Counted from the first letter of the stretch, positions 20,842 through 33,372 are shown. The stretch is DNA of 64,000 nt from Parasponia andersonii (GCA_002914805.1 JXTB01000019.1:168645-232644), one strand, 5' to 3'. The notes: generated by a model not told the origin, from the sequence alone. Numbers and translations: made by a program.

Positions 20842-22394
20842 CACTACAATAAAATAAGAATGAAGGGGCGACATGTAGTCCCCGTATAAGATAATTTATA
20901 GCGGTAACATTGGTCCTTACTAAAAAGTCGACAAAAATATCATTTAGTAGACCAATAGCAACGATAGTTTTGAAATTGTCACCGCTATATATTTATTAAG
21001 TTGTCACTACTTTAGAGTGAATTTTTTTTTATTAAATAATTAATGAAATTAATGATCTAAAGCGGCGACAGTTATTTGAATTTTTGTTTTTTTAGTAATT
21101 AATTATTTTAATAAATTAAAAATAATTATTTTTATATATTTACTTTTTTAACAATAAAAAATAATTCAAATTTAAATAAATAAAAATTATATTAAGATAA
21201 ACTAAATAAATTAATAATTACTAAACAATAAATAAAATAATATATCGAAACTATAATCATAATTATCATCTAAAAATTCCAAAACTATAAACATATATAA
21301 TAAATTTATCGTAAAATATTTTACTAAAATAATAATTATTATAAACATAAATTTTTCAATCCTAATTTCATAAACTAACAATATTAAGATTTTTCTACTT
21401 ATCCTAACTTTTGCTAACTTTTTACTCCTAATATCACATGTTTTTTTCTCAAACTTTTTGAATTTAAATTTTCATCTAAAATTATCCATAATCAAATTTC
21501 TACAATATTCCACACAATTGCAAAATTAATTTTCTACAGTATACCACATATTAAAATTTTGTATATACCAAAAATTACCACATATTTTCCACTAAATATA
21601 AAAAATCTTATTCCATAATCCTAAACCAAAAACTAAAATTCACAAAAACTTCATAAACATCAAAATCCAATATTCCACATTTATCAAATTACAAATATCT
21701 AATAAAACATAAATTTCTAACACATGGAGTTCATTATTCGAATTAAAAAACTAAAGCGGCGATAAATGTTGTCAATTTAGATCACATGTCTCCACTTTAG
21801 GTTTTTTCCCCTCAGGAACATATTTCTAACAGTGTAAAATTTTCATGAAATCTAGTCACTACTTTGGAGTTTAAAAACATTTTAATATTAATATTTATAA
21901 TTATTTTTTCATTTATAAATTTTATTCGAATTAAAAAGATTTTTTGCCGCTTTAGATCACATATCCACACTTTAGGTTTTTTCCCCTTGGAAATATATTT
22001 TTGGCAATCAACTAAACCGCCAAAATTTTCATGAAATGTCTAAAGCTATGACTAGTCGTCACTTTAATGTTTAAAAATATTTTATTATTTATTATTTATT
22101 ATTACTTTTTCTTTCAAAAATTTTATTCGAATTAAAAGGCTAAAGTGGCGACAATTATCGCCGTCTTAGAGTTTTGATGGAAATATCTCGTGCTACATAG
22201 TGCACTTAACCTAAAGTGGCAACAATTGTCGTTGTTTAATAGTTTTTAGTGGGAATTATTAGCACATATTAATAGTGCAATATTTAAAGTGACGACGTTT
22301 AGTAGTCACCGCTACTATAAGATTTGCTGCCACTTTTGGTTCGAGATAAAGCGGCAACAATATATGTTCTCGCTATTACCTATTTGTTGTAGTG
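20842..22394. mobile_element. non-autonomous CACTA (En/Spm) transposon
   Basis: The left end is CACTACAATAAAATAAG and the right end, inverted, CACTACAACAAATAGG. The 3-bp duplication TAC lies at 20839-20841 and 22395-22397, as expected for CACTA elements. Subterminal AAAGYGGCGACAAT-like motifs recur on both strands (about 20897, 20960, 21060, 21755, 22140, 22205, 22290, 22345), the usual site of transposase binding in the family. It is 1553 bp long, very AT-rich inside, with no ORF, so it would depend on transposase made elsewhere. Confidence 0.9.
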
Positions 22395-22530
22395 TACACG
22401 TTAAATATAATATATAATTATTCCATGAAAAAATTTATAACAAACTTCCACACATACTCGAAAGACATATTGTGATATATATATATATATATACACCAAT
22501 TCAATAAGTTTTTTTTTACCTAGATATTAT

Positions 22531-22785
22531 ATATATATAGGCACCAATCAAGAAGGTAATTTTTTTTTTTACCTATTTATAGATATTGTTTTGCCGAATT
22601 AAAATTCATCATGTACATCTTTTCATGATAAAAGGTGAAGAGATAAAGTATTAAATAATGAGTACTTTTCTATTTTTTTCCTAACTACTCAAATTATGAT
22701 AGTCAATAGATAATGATCCAATAGCTAAAAAAAATACTTATAAATAGGCAAAAAATATACCTATTGGATTATGGCCTATATATAT
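22531..22785. mobile_element. MITE with about 60-bp inverted ends
   Basis: The left arm TATATATAGGCACCAATCAA...ACCTATTTATAGATATT matches the reverse complement of the right arm ending ...GGATTATGGCCTATATATA, at roughly 70% by eye. The centre is AT-rich without coding. A partial copy of the left arm precedes it at about 22476-22530, and a related arm occurs at about 57008-57070. The superfamily is not determined. Confidence 0.6.
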
Positions 22786-25700
22786 ATATAATAATTTTCG
22801 TTTTTCTTTTATGTATTTATAATAATTTGAATAGTTGGAAAAAAAAGTTGGGTGTTTACAAAAAAAAAAAAGAATTATAAAAATATAGTGGATCAGATTT
22901 TTTTCAAATTCTCCTACCACCCTTTTTAGAACAATACCACCTTCTAAAAAACTTTTAGGAAAATACTATTTTAAAAATAGTTACTAGTTATTAGTGTCTA
23001 AAAATTAGTTATCACTTATAAATACATTTAGTTACTTTTATCAGTACTAGAAAACTGGTTATTAATTACTAGTTACTATTTTAGAAAATGATATTTCTCA
23101 TAAAACTTTTCAAAAAATAGTATTTTTTTTTAAAATACAATTTCGGATCTAGAAAATACTGAGCTGATCGCATAATTCAAATTCTTTTTTAAAAACATCG
23201 TACAAGGCCTAATTTTCACAAAAACAAACTTTAAAAAATAAATACATGATGTTTAAAATTAGAAAATACTATTTTTAAAAATATTTTAAAAAATACTAGT
23301 TTTTATTAATTGATAAGATATTTGAAGTGGTAACTTGACCACCTCAAGTAATTAAATTGAATACCTAAATAACTTAGCTGGTTAGCTCGAGTAGTATTAA
23401 AAAAATACTAATTTTGCAAAAAAAAAATATTTTTTAAATATTTATTAAAAATATTATTTTTCTTAAAATCTTTATAAAAAGTAATATTTTTCTAAATTGA
23501 TCCAAGATTTCTCAAAAAAATTTGTCCATCTGAAATTTTTCAACTTTTTATGTTCTCTGGTCTCGAATTTTGAAAGAAGCTCTTATATCTATAATATCTA
23601 TACTAATTCTTAAAGCAGGTTGTAGACTAATTTTTTTTGTCATAAATATCCTTGTTCTTTTAATTATTTATTTAATTTTAACAAATTAAGTAAATTATTA
23701 TATAAATTAGGGTCAATTTAGTACTTTTGTGTCCCTCTTTTTTTTTTTTTCTTGAAGCAATTGTAGTGACATCACCTTACGCACGAAGTAATTACTGTTA
23801 AAGACGGTGGCTGTTTTCTATGTTTACTCTTATTTATTATTTTTTTTCTTATGTGAATTTTATATATATTGTATAATTATATATATATATATATATATAA
23901 TAGCTAATGGCTAATGGCACATTGTTATGGGCTTCTAGCCGATTATATATATTTGTGTGTTTTTTTTTATTCTTTCTTGTTAAATTCTTTTTAGTCTAAG
24001 ATAGGATGTTTGTAATTTGATTCTATGTTATCCTTTGTTCTCAAATGTTTTTAGACACACTTGTACAATATTTTCTCCTGCTGGAAAATTATGACTAAAT
24101 ATTCCTCTTCTAATTCGTCTATTTTTGGAACTATAGTGATTTATTCGACTGAAAAAAAAATGAAAAATGTCGTTGGTCTGGAATTCTATACAAATTTATA
24201 TATTTATTTATTTTCCGTTTTTACTTTTATTTTTTGCAAAATTTTCTATTAGCAAATCAAGAGTTTTTACTTTTTTATTTTATTTTTCTTTTTTGTGAGT
24301 AATTCTATTTAATTCGACTACATGCAAGAATCATAAATCATTTTTCTATAGAAGGATTTATATTAGTTTTCTTTGGCAAATTTTTTGGCTTCTTGATATG
24401 ATATTTTTTAACCCTGTTTTTTTGGTATATCATAAATTTATGTTTCTAAGAGGTGTGAGTTTTATTCTTTTTTTAAATGTAAATTTGGACTTTAATGTAA
24501 TTTTCATCAAGATTTTTATGGTAATAAAAATATTCATTAAAAAAAAGGTGATGAAAGCAAAAAAGGGTGTGACTCAAGACCCAACTTTTTTGGGAAAATG
24601 ACATTGAGTACAGAAATTATCTCCCCAAATACAGTCTGGCTTAGTTTACTAATTATTGCCCGCACTTTGTTAGAAAAATGTCATATTGACTCAAACTCTT
24701 GCCTATAACCCATTCTTCTTCTCTTTGTTCGATCCAACCCATTTCAAATCCAGATTCTTCGCATAAGCTCTGATATTGAGGCTATCTCGATTCGTCTATG
24801 GTCGAGTTCTAATCATAGTCGTGAGATAAAACCCCAGCAATTTACAGCTTTAAACCTTTACTGGAGGAGTTTTGTTGACAATTTTGTCCCTACCTGAGAC
24901 CCTCGTTGCAAACCCAATTGATAACCATGCTTTCCATCAGTTGCCGAAAACCCATATAAACAAATTCCGCATCTTTTTTCATTGTTTTCTTTCTTTCTTG
25001 GGACTGTGGATTTTTTTTTTCCTTTATTGTGAAAAGTTATTAGGTGTGTGAGAAATGGCTATTAATTTTAGAGTTGTTGCCTGAGCTTGGCGAAGTGAAG
25101 ATTTGCCAAAAATGGTACTGACTTATAGCTGTAAATACATATATATTTATATATATGAGAACAAGTATGAGGATGCTTTAGAATGAGATTTCATTCGGAT
25201 GAAAGATGTTAGATCGTAATCTCTATGCAATTTAAAATGTTATTAAGCTACTTGATGAAATGTGTGTAAGAGATGGGTATAGATTGTTAGTGATAAGAAA
25301 GTTGAAATTAATGTAGCCAAATTATTTTAGCACTAGGAACTACAATCATTTTAATATTGTATGACAATAATAAAGGACAACAATTTCGTTTTTCTTCGCA
25401 ATACTAATCGGCATAAATTCATCTTCTTTATCAAAGGCAATATATAAGGGAATGAATTATTAGTTTGTGGTTAATTTTTTTCTTTTTTTGATATTTTTAA
25501 AAAATACTAGTCGTAATCTATAGTTAATTGGATATTTCTTCTTTTAGCTAGGAACACAAGCCTTTCTTCTTCTACTTCTTCTTCTTCTTTTTTCGCTAAC
25601 AATGAGGAAACTAACAATTAGGAAATATGTTTTCCTCATTAATTCCAACTGAATTGGGTATCGTTCATTGTGATCTTTCAAAAAATAAATCAAGTATGAA

Positions 25701-25859
25701 ACAATTCAAACAAGTTGATGTTCTTTATTGCAAAACACAGATTTATGAGTTCTTTATTGAAGAAAGCAACTCAATAAGTTAATAATTAAGCATTGATTTT
25801 GTTATGAACCAAATTAGTTTTGCATAGGAAATTTGGTATTTGGTAATCAACCTAGTTTT
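22786..25859. other. AT-rich intergenic, no gene seen
   Basis: 22950-23110 holds TTACTAGTTATTAG/AAACTGGTTATTAATTAC motifs resembling the large array at 26.6-31 kb. TCTATACTAATTCTTAAAGC at 23597, preceded by A, resembles a plant Helitron 5' terminus, but I found no matching CTRR hairpin end. There is a TA microsatellite at 23876-23900. No gene is recognised in 24000-25860. Confidence 0.45.
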
Positions 25860-26640
25860 CTAAGTTGTGATTTAGTCAACTACATGACATTCTAATACAT
25901 GAAAATATAACTGGTTTCTTAGAAATTTTTATGATTTTCTCATATATAGGGCATTCTGCTAAAAATAAGCCAAATTGATTTTCAGAAAATTTTTGTAGTT
26001 TTTTGTGATTCAATTAGCTATAGAACATTATAGGACACGGAAACCAAACTGATTTTCATGATATCTTTGTAATTTTCAATGATTTATTTATATACAGAAT
26101 ATTTTGCTAATACAATAGTTCAGATAAATCTTTATAGTTTCCTATCATTTACTTAGTTACAGGATATTCCCACTACATGGAAACCAAATTGATTTCTAAA
26201 ACAGTTTTGCAGTTTCTTGCGATTTATTTATACATAAGATATTCTACTAAAAGTAAACCAAGCAGGTTTCTAAGAAACCTTTATAGTTTCCTATGATTTA
26301 TTTATACGCAGGTATTTTGCTAAAAATAAATCAAATTAGTTTCTTTGAAACTTTTTAAATTTTTTTGTGATTTAGTAAGCTACAGGACATTCTGCTATAT
26401 AGAAACTAAACTAGTTTCTTGTGATTTAGTTAACTACTGAACAATTTACTATATTGAAACCAAACTAGTTTCTTGTAATTTAGTTAGCTACAGGATATTT
26501 TGTTACATAGAAACCAAACTGATTTTTAAGATATCTTTGTAGTAGCATGTGATTTACTTATATATAGATAATTCTGCTAAAAGTAAACTAAATTTGTTTC
26601 TAAGAAATCTTTGTAACTTCCTATGCTTTATACACCTAAA
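25860..26640 (+). repeat. tandem repeat, about 74-bp unit
   Basis: A unit with GTGATTTAxTTAGCTACAGG, ATATTCTGCTA, GGAAACCAAACTGATTTC and AAGAAATCTTTGTAGTTTC recurs near 25868, 25930, 25997, 26078, 26144, 26217, 26292, 26367, 26420, 26473 and 26548. The usual spacing is about 74 bp, with two short units of 53 bp. It runs directly into the 630-bp array, which contains a version of the same unit. Confidence 0.8.
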
Positions 26641-29600
26641 TTAGTTACTGGCTTTTTTTTTTTGAGGAAATGATTACAAGCTTTTCTTAAAACCAAAAAC
26701 TGAATTAGTGTCTACCAATAACCAAAAACTAATATAGTAATTGGTTACTAATTTTGTTAGTAACCAGAAACCTACTTGAAAAACATTCTGATTACTAAGA
26801 AACTAAATTCGTTACTAGCTACTATTAAAGTTAAAACGAAATTGGTTTCTACTGGTAACAAGAAATCAATCAAGTAGTTGATTAATAGTTTGACTAGTAA
26901 TGAGAAACCAATATGACAAACCAATCTGGTTACTAAGAAACCAAATTATTTTGGGCTACCTTTTTTTTTTCTTTTTTGACGAAGTAATTACTAGCCACTC
27001 TTAAAAACAAAAACTAAATTAGTTTGTATCGATAGCCAAAAACCAACATAATAGGTGATTACTAATCTAGTTAATAATAAGAAACTAATTTAAGAAACTA
27101 ATCTGATTACTTAAAAAAATAGAAAATTTTTAGAAACCAATTTAGTTACCGAAAACTAGAAAACAATTTCGTTATTGAAAATCAAAAACCACAAACTTAT
27201 TTCTAAGAAATCCGTGCAGTTTCTTGTGATTTATTCTGCTAAATTGGTTACTGGCTAATTTTTTTTTGAGGAAATTATTACTTGCTTTTATTAAAACCAA
27301 AAATTGAATTGTTGTTTACTAATAACCATTAACTAATCTAGTAATTAGTTACTAATTTTGTTAGAAATGAGAAACCTACTAGAAAAACAATCTGATTACA
27401 AAGAAACAAAATTGGTTACTGGTCTTTTGCATTGAGAAAATAGTTACTAGCTATTATTAAAGTCAAAAATAAAATTGCTTTCTACTGATAACAAGAAACC
27501 AATCTAGTAATTGGTTTATAGTTTGACTAGTAACAAAAAACCAACATGAGAAACCAATATGCTTACTAAGACACCAAATTATTATGGGCTACCTCTTTTT
27601 TTTCTTTTTTGATGAATTAGTTACTAGTCACTCTTAAAACCAAAAACTAAATTGGTTTGTACTGATAGCCAGAAACAAATCTAATAAGTGATTACTAATC
27701 TAGTTAGCAGTGAGAGACTAATTTGATAAACTAATTTGGTTACTTAAAAAAATTGAAAATTTTTAGATACCAATTTAGTTACTTAAAACTAGAAGTCAAT
27801 TTCGTTATTGAAAATTAGAAACCATAAACTTGTTTCCAAGAAATCTTTGTAGTTTCTTGTGACTTATTTTAATAAATTAGTTACGAGCTTTTTCTTTGAA
27901 GAAATGATTACTAGCTTTTCTCAAAACTAAAAATTGAATTAGTGTCTACCAATAACTAAAAACTAATCTAATAATTGGTTACTAATTTTGTTAGTAATGA
28001 GAAACTAACTTGAAAAATAATTTGATTACTAAGAAACTAAATTGGTTACTGGCTTTTCTTTCGTTGAGAAAATGGTTACTAGTTACTATTGAAATAAAAA
28101 ACGAAATTAGTTTCTACTAATAACAAGAAATCAATCTAGTAGTTGGTTAATAGTTTGACTAGTAACGAGAAATCAACATGACAAATTAATCTACTTACAA
28201 AGAAACCAAATTATTATGTACTTCTTTTTTTTTCTTTTTTGATGAATTAGTTACTAGCCATTTTTGAGACCAAAAACTAAATCGGTTTGTACCAATTGTT
28301 AGAAACCAATCTACTAGGTGAATACTAATCTGGTTAGTAATGAGAAACTAAGTTGAAAAACTAATTTGGTTACTTAAAAATACTTGAAAATTTTTAGAAA
28401 CCAATTTAGTTATTGAAAACTAGAAATCAATTTCGTTATTAAAAATCAGAAACCATAAACTTACTTCCAAGAAATCTTTATAGTTTCGTGTGATTTATTC
28501 TACTAAATTGGTTACTGGTTATTTCTTTTTTTAGGAAATGGTTACTGGCTTTTCTTAAAACCAAAAATTTGAATTTGTGTATACCAATAACTAAAAACAA
28601 TCTAGTAGTTGGTTACTAATTTTGTTAGTAACAAGAAACCTACTTGAAAGACAATCTGATTTGTAAGAAACCAAATTAGTTATTGGATTTTTTTTTCGTT
28701 GAGAAAATACTTACTAGCTACCATTGAAATCAAAAATGAAATTAGTTTCTACCGGTAACAAGAAACTAATCTAGTAGTTTGTTAATAGTTTGACTAGTAA
28801 CGAGAAACCAACATAAGAAACCAATCTACTTACTAAGAAACCAAATTATTATTGGCTACCTTTTTTTTTTCTTTTTTGATAAATTAGTTACTAGCTACTC
28901 TTGAAAACAAAAACTAAATTGGTTTGTCCTGGTAGCCAGAAACCAATCTAATAGGTGGTTACTAATCTAGTTAGTAATGAGAAACTAACTTGAGAAACTA
29001 ATCTAGTTACTTAAAAAAATTTAGAAACTAATTTAGTTACTAAAAACTAGAAATCAATTTCGTTATTGAAAATCATACACCACAAACTTATTTCTAAGAA
29101 ATCTTTGTAGTTTTCTATGATTTATTATGCTAAATTAGTTACTGGCTATTTTTTTTAGGAAATGATTACTAGCTTTTCTTAAAACCAATAATTTGAATTA
29201 GTATCTACCAATAACTAAATACTAATCTAGTAGTTGGTTACTAATTTTGTTAACAACGAGAAATTTACTTGAATAACAATCTGATTACTAAAAATCAAAT
29301 TAGTTACTGGCTTTGATTTCGTTGAGAAAATGGTTGCTAGCTACCATTCAAACTAAAAACAAAATTAGTTTCTACTGATAACAAGAAATCAATCTAGTAT
29401 TTGGTTAATAGTTTGACTAGTAACGAGAAACCAACGTGACAAACCAATCTGCTTACTAAGAATCCAAATTATTATGGGCTACCTTTTTTTTTCTTTTTTG
29501 ATGAAGTAGTTACAAGCCATTCTTGAAACCAGTTTGTACTGGTGGCCAGAAACTAATCTAATAGGTGGTTATTAATTTGGTTAGTAATGAGAAACTAACT

Positions 29601-31080
29601 TGAGAAACTAATTTGGTCACTTAAAAAAAAATTAAAAATTTTTAGAAACCAGTTTAGTTAATGAAAACTAGAAATCAATTTCATTATTGAAAATCAGAAA
29701 CCACAAACTTGTTTCCAAGAAATCTTTGTAGTTTTCTGTGATTTAATCTACTGAATTGATTACTGGCTATTTTTTTTTAGGAAATAATTACTAGCTTTTC
29801 TTAAAACCAAAAATTTGAATTAGTATCTACCAATAACTAAAAACTACTCTAGTAATTGGTTACTAACTTTGTTAGTTACGAGAAACCTACTTGAAAAATA
29901 ATCTGATTACTAAGAAACCAAATTGAATACGGTTTTTTTTTTTTTTTGTTGAAAAAATAGTTACTAACTACCATTGAAACCAAAAACGAAATTAGTTTCT
30001 ACTGAGAAGAAGAAACCAATCTAGTAGTTGATTAATAGTTTGACTAGTAATAAGAAACCAACATGAGAAACAAATTCTGCTTACTAAGAAATCAAATTAT
30101 TATGGGCTACCTTTTTTTTTTCTTTTTTGATGAATTAGTTACTAACTACTCTGGAAACCAAAAACTGAATTGATTTGTATCGGTAGCCAAAAACTAATCT
30201 AATAAGTGGTTACTAATCTGGTTAGTAATGATAAACTAACTTAAGAAACTAATCTGGTTACTTAAAAAAAATGAAAATTTTTAGAAACCATTTTAGTTAC
30301 TGAAAAGTAGAAATCAATTTCGTTATTGAAATTCAGAAACCATAAACTTGTTTCCAAGAATCTTGGTAGTTTCTTATGATTTATTCTGCTAAGTTGGTTA
30401 CTGGCTATTTTATTTTTCGAAAATGATTACTAGTTTTTCTTAAAACCAAAAATTTAAATAAGTATCTATTAATAACTAACAAGTAATCTAGTAATTGATT
30501 ACTAATTTTATTAGTAACGAGAAACCTACTTGAAAAACAATCGGATTACTAAGAAACCAAATTAGTTACTGGCTTTTTTTTTTCGTTAAGAAAATGGTTA
30601 CTAGCTACCATTGAAACCAAAAATGAAATTAGTTTCTACTGGTAATAAGAAGCTAATCTAGTAGTTGGTTAATAGTTTGACTTGTAATGGAAAACCAACA
30701 TGAGAAACCAATCTGTTTACTAAGAAACCAAATTATCATGAGCTACCTTTTTTTTTTCTTTTTTAATGAATTAGTTACTAGCCACTCTTGAAATCAAAAA
30801 CTAAATTGGTTTGTGTCAGTAGCCAGAAACCAATCTAATAGATGGTTACTAATCTGGTTAGTAACAAGAAACTAATTTGGGAAACTAATTTGGTTACTTA
30901 AAAAAAATTGAAATTTTTTAGAAACTAATTTAGTTAATGAAAACTCGAAATCAATTTCATTATTGAGAATCACAAACCAAATTAGTTTCTAGTAGTAACT
31001 ATAAACTAATTTTGTTATTTGATTACTGAAAACTAGAAACTAAATTGATTTTTACAAATAACCGAAACCAATATGAAACC
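26640..31080 (+). repeat. higher-order tandem array, about 630-bp unit, seven copies
   Basis: The landmark GGGCTACC plus T-run recurs at about 26953, 27587, 28218 (degenerate), 28854, 29477, 30105 and 30740, spacing 623-636 bp. A second landmark, AGGAAATGATTACTAGCTT, recurs at about 26664, 27268, 27898, 28532, 29155, 29778 and 30420. Within each unit short motifs such as AGAAACCAAATTRGTTACTR recur many times with alternating variants, so the array has a short repeat nested in a long one, like satellite DNA. No coding potential. Confidence 0.9.
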
Positions 31081-31219
31081 AACACAAAAATAATTAAAGA
31101 AACGAAATGAAAACAAGAATGAAAAAGAAGAAAGGAAAAATATTTTTCTTGTTTACTAAAGATTAGAGAGAAAAAAAGTAGTAAATATGTCCTAAGAGGG
31201 AAAAAAAAAAAAAAAAAGG

Positions 31220-31246
31220 NNNNNNNNNNNNNNNNNNNNNNNNNNN
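31220..31246. other. assembly gap (27 N)
   Basis: N run preceded by a 17-base poly-A and followed by purine-rich sequence, just right of the tandem array. The ORF across it is not real. Confidence 0.99.
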
Positions 31247-31339
31247 AGGAAGAGGAAAGGAAATGAAATGATAAAGAAAAAAAAACATAAACAAATAAAT
31301 AAGAAAAAGAAAAAAGAAAAAAGAAAATTAAAACTGAAA

Positions 31340-31440
31340 AAAAAAAAAAAAAAAACTTGCCAACTTAAAAGAGACGGAGGTGGGACTTGAACCTTGGGGT
31401 GGTAAAAAGTTAACACGCTGGCCACTAGGCTCTCTTTTCT
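31340..31440 (-). mobile_element. SINE-like tRNA-derived head
   Basis: The minus strand reads GAGCCTAGTGGCCAGCGTG (A-box-like) and, about 20 bases on, AAGGTTCAAGTCCCACC (B-box-like, GGTTCAAGTCC core), then runs into a T-rich tail at about 31338. Spacing and pairing are too poor for a working tRNA. Such a head with a poly-T tail is typical of plant SINEs. It is short and close to a gap. Confidence 0.4.
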
Positions 31441-31446
31441 TATAAA

Positions 31447-32132
31447 CATAAGCGCATTTACTTACATAAATTCTGCTGTAAATAATTGATCATTTATTTA
31501 CCAAAATGCCACTGTAATTTTCAACATGTAAATATTTAAATAAATGTTATTTGAGGTTGTACGGATAAAGAATTGAATTGAGGTGGTCGTAACTTTGGAA
31601 TTATTTTTTAAAATTTAAGTATAAATGTCCTTTTCCCAACCTTTTTTTTAAGTCAACTTTGACTAAAGAGTAATATCACCCAAGGTTCCCAATCTTTTTT
31701 ACCCAATGTATCACTTACTTCGTCATTTTATTTTTTGTAGCACTTTAACTCTCTAACCTTTTATTTTCCATCTCCTGTTAGTCCCTACCCCAATTGTCAT
31801 CTGATTTTGGCGTTAATATACATGTGCAACTCACATGTACTAATAGGCAGGTGTATTAGGTGTCACAAAAACTGAACCTTCAATTAATGCATCCTTGGAA
31901 GCTTGAAAAAACTTGGGGAAACTCAAGCCTGGAGTTGGGATTTAAAGAGAAGCTGGTTTAGGATTTAAAGAAATTTAGATTCTCCTGGGTATGCTTCACT
32001 GAAAGCGTATTGGGTTAGACAGTAATTGTTCTTCAAATTTTTTTTTTTATTTTGGGTAAGCAATGTTTATAGTTTCGAACACCAAAAATTGATTTTTTTT
32101 TTCCCCTTAATTGGAAGTGCATAAAACTTTGT
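31447..32132. other. intergenic, no gene seen
   Basis: Less repetitive than its neighbours, but with no coding frame or RNA gene I recognise. It ends at the left target-site duplication (TTTGT, 32128-32132) of the gypsy element. Confidence 0.5.
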
Positions 32133-33146
32133 TGTTAGTGTGATTCTTACTAATTATCCATGTGTCTCTGAACTGCTAATGCTGTGTCTACCAACTGTCT
32201 ACGTATCCTCGCTATCCAAGAGTATTTTTGACTTCAAGTCGGGTCGGAGAGACAGGGGTGGCCACCTGTAAAGACTCTTCGATGCTTAAGTCAGACGTTT
32301 ATCCCTAAGATTGTGTAGCAAAGATTAAGTTTTTCTCTCTTTTTTTATCTCTTTTTCTCTATATGTATCTCTGTATATCCCCTCAGGGGGATGCATGACT
32401 CATATATATATAGTCTGAGAACTGAGAGCTTTCTGGTTTTCAATCTCAAGATCGAGTACCTTTTTTCATCATGACTTACTTCAGAAATTACAGGCCGTGG
32501 TTACCGTAATTTTCCTTATATCGTCATGACCTATCTTCCGTCGTTCCCTATGGTCCGAGCCTGCCGAGGGCGAGACTTTGATAAACTGCCGTCCTGTCAA
32601 GACGGTTTGCCCAATACGCACGCCTGCCCAAGAATGCATTAAATGCTCTGTCTAGGTCTAGAGTAGTGCGCTGCCTCCTATAGTCTTCTGGCGGAAGATC
32701 CTCGAGACTCCTGACACCCAGCTGTCAAGGTAAGAATTAGACTGGGCCGAAACCATCCAGGGTTTGGGATGGATTCGGCCTTGGCCTCCGACCCCCACGG
32801 GCCCGTAAGGACGGTTCGCCTATTGTACACATCTTCCCAGGAGCGCATTAAATGCTCCGTCTGGGTCTAGAGTAGTGCACTGCCTCTTATGGTCTTTTGG
32901 CAAAATATCCTCGAGGCTCCTGACCCCCAACTGTCGAGGTAAGAACTAGATTGGGCCGAATCCGTCTAGAGTTTGGGATAGATTCGGCTCTGGCCTTCGA
33001 TAGCCCATGGACCCATACGATATTACGCTCTACTCATGTGGCTTTTAAGTGGTCCTTCTGGACATATTTCGGACGGTGTGCTCCTCTATGACCTGTTCTG
33101 CCACTTAATCATCCACATGGTACATGATCTAGGAGCGGGCCCTACA
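32133..33146 (-). repeat. gypsy element 3' LTR (left, 1014 bp)
   Basis: Plus strand TGTTAGTGTGATTC...CCCTACA. It aligns along its length with 38541-39587 and contains two tandem copies of a 209-bp block starting at 32601 and 32810. Confidence 0.92.
32601..33018 (-). repeat. 209-bp tandem duplication inside LTR (left)
   Basis: GACGGTTTGCCCAATACGCA (32601) and GACGGTTCGCCTATTGTACA (32810) start two units that share AGCGCATTAAATGCTC-type and GGGCCGAA...GGATTCGGCC stretches. The right LTR has the same pair at 39042 and 39251, so the duplication predates insertion. Confidence 0.85.
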
Positions 33147-33162
33147 ACTACCCCCATTTCCC
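33147..33162 (-). other. polypurine tract of gypsy element
   Basis: The minus strand reads GGGAAATGGGGGTAGT directly against the 3' LTR. Confidence 0.8.
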
Positions 33163-33372
33163 TATTTGATGGATTCGCATCCATCAAGTGGGGAAATCGT
33201 GCCTCTAGTCTGTCCTATTCGAAGGGTACACATGGCTCATTACCATCATTTTCCCCAATTACTGAGACTGGTGCACACCAACCCATGTCATGATTTTTCA
33301 AATCTTGAAATCTTAGTGCTTCTGTCTTCCTTGCACAGTTCTCCTCCAGGGAAGACTTTTCAGCTCCTCTTC

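Noticed and set aside
23597-23620. Helitron 5' terminus
   Set aside because: TCTATACTAATTC after an A fits, but no hairpin plus CTRR end was found downstream, so no element is called.
25860-31080. CRISPR array
   Set aside because: Units are directly repeated without unique spacers, are far too long, and the genome is plant nuclear DNA.
31370-31440. Functional tRNA gene
   Set aside because: Only A-box-like and B-box-like words fit; acceptor and T stems do not pair and the length is too short.
31192-31449. 85-residue minus-strand ORF
   Set aside because: Runs through 27 N and poly-A/T; its Phe-rich translation has no meaning.
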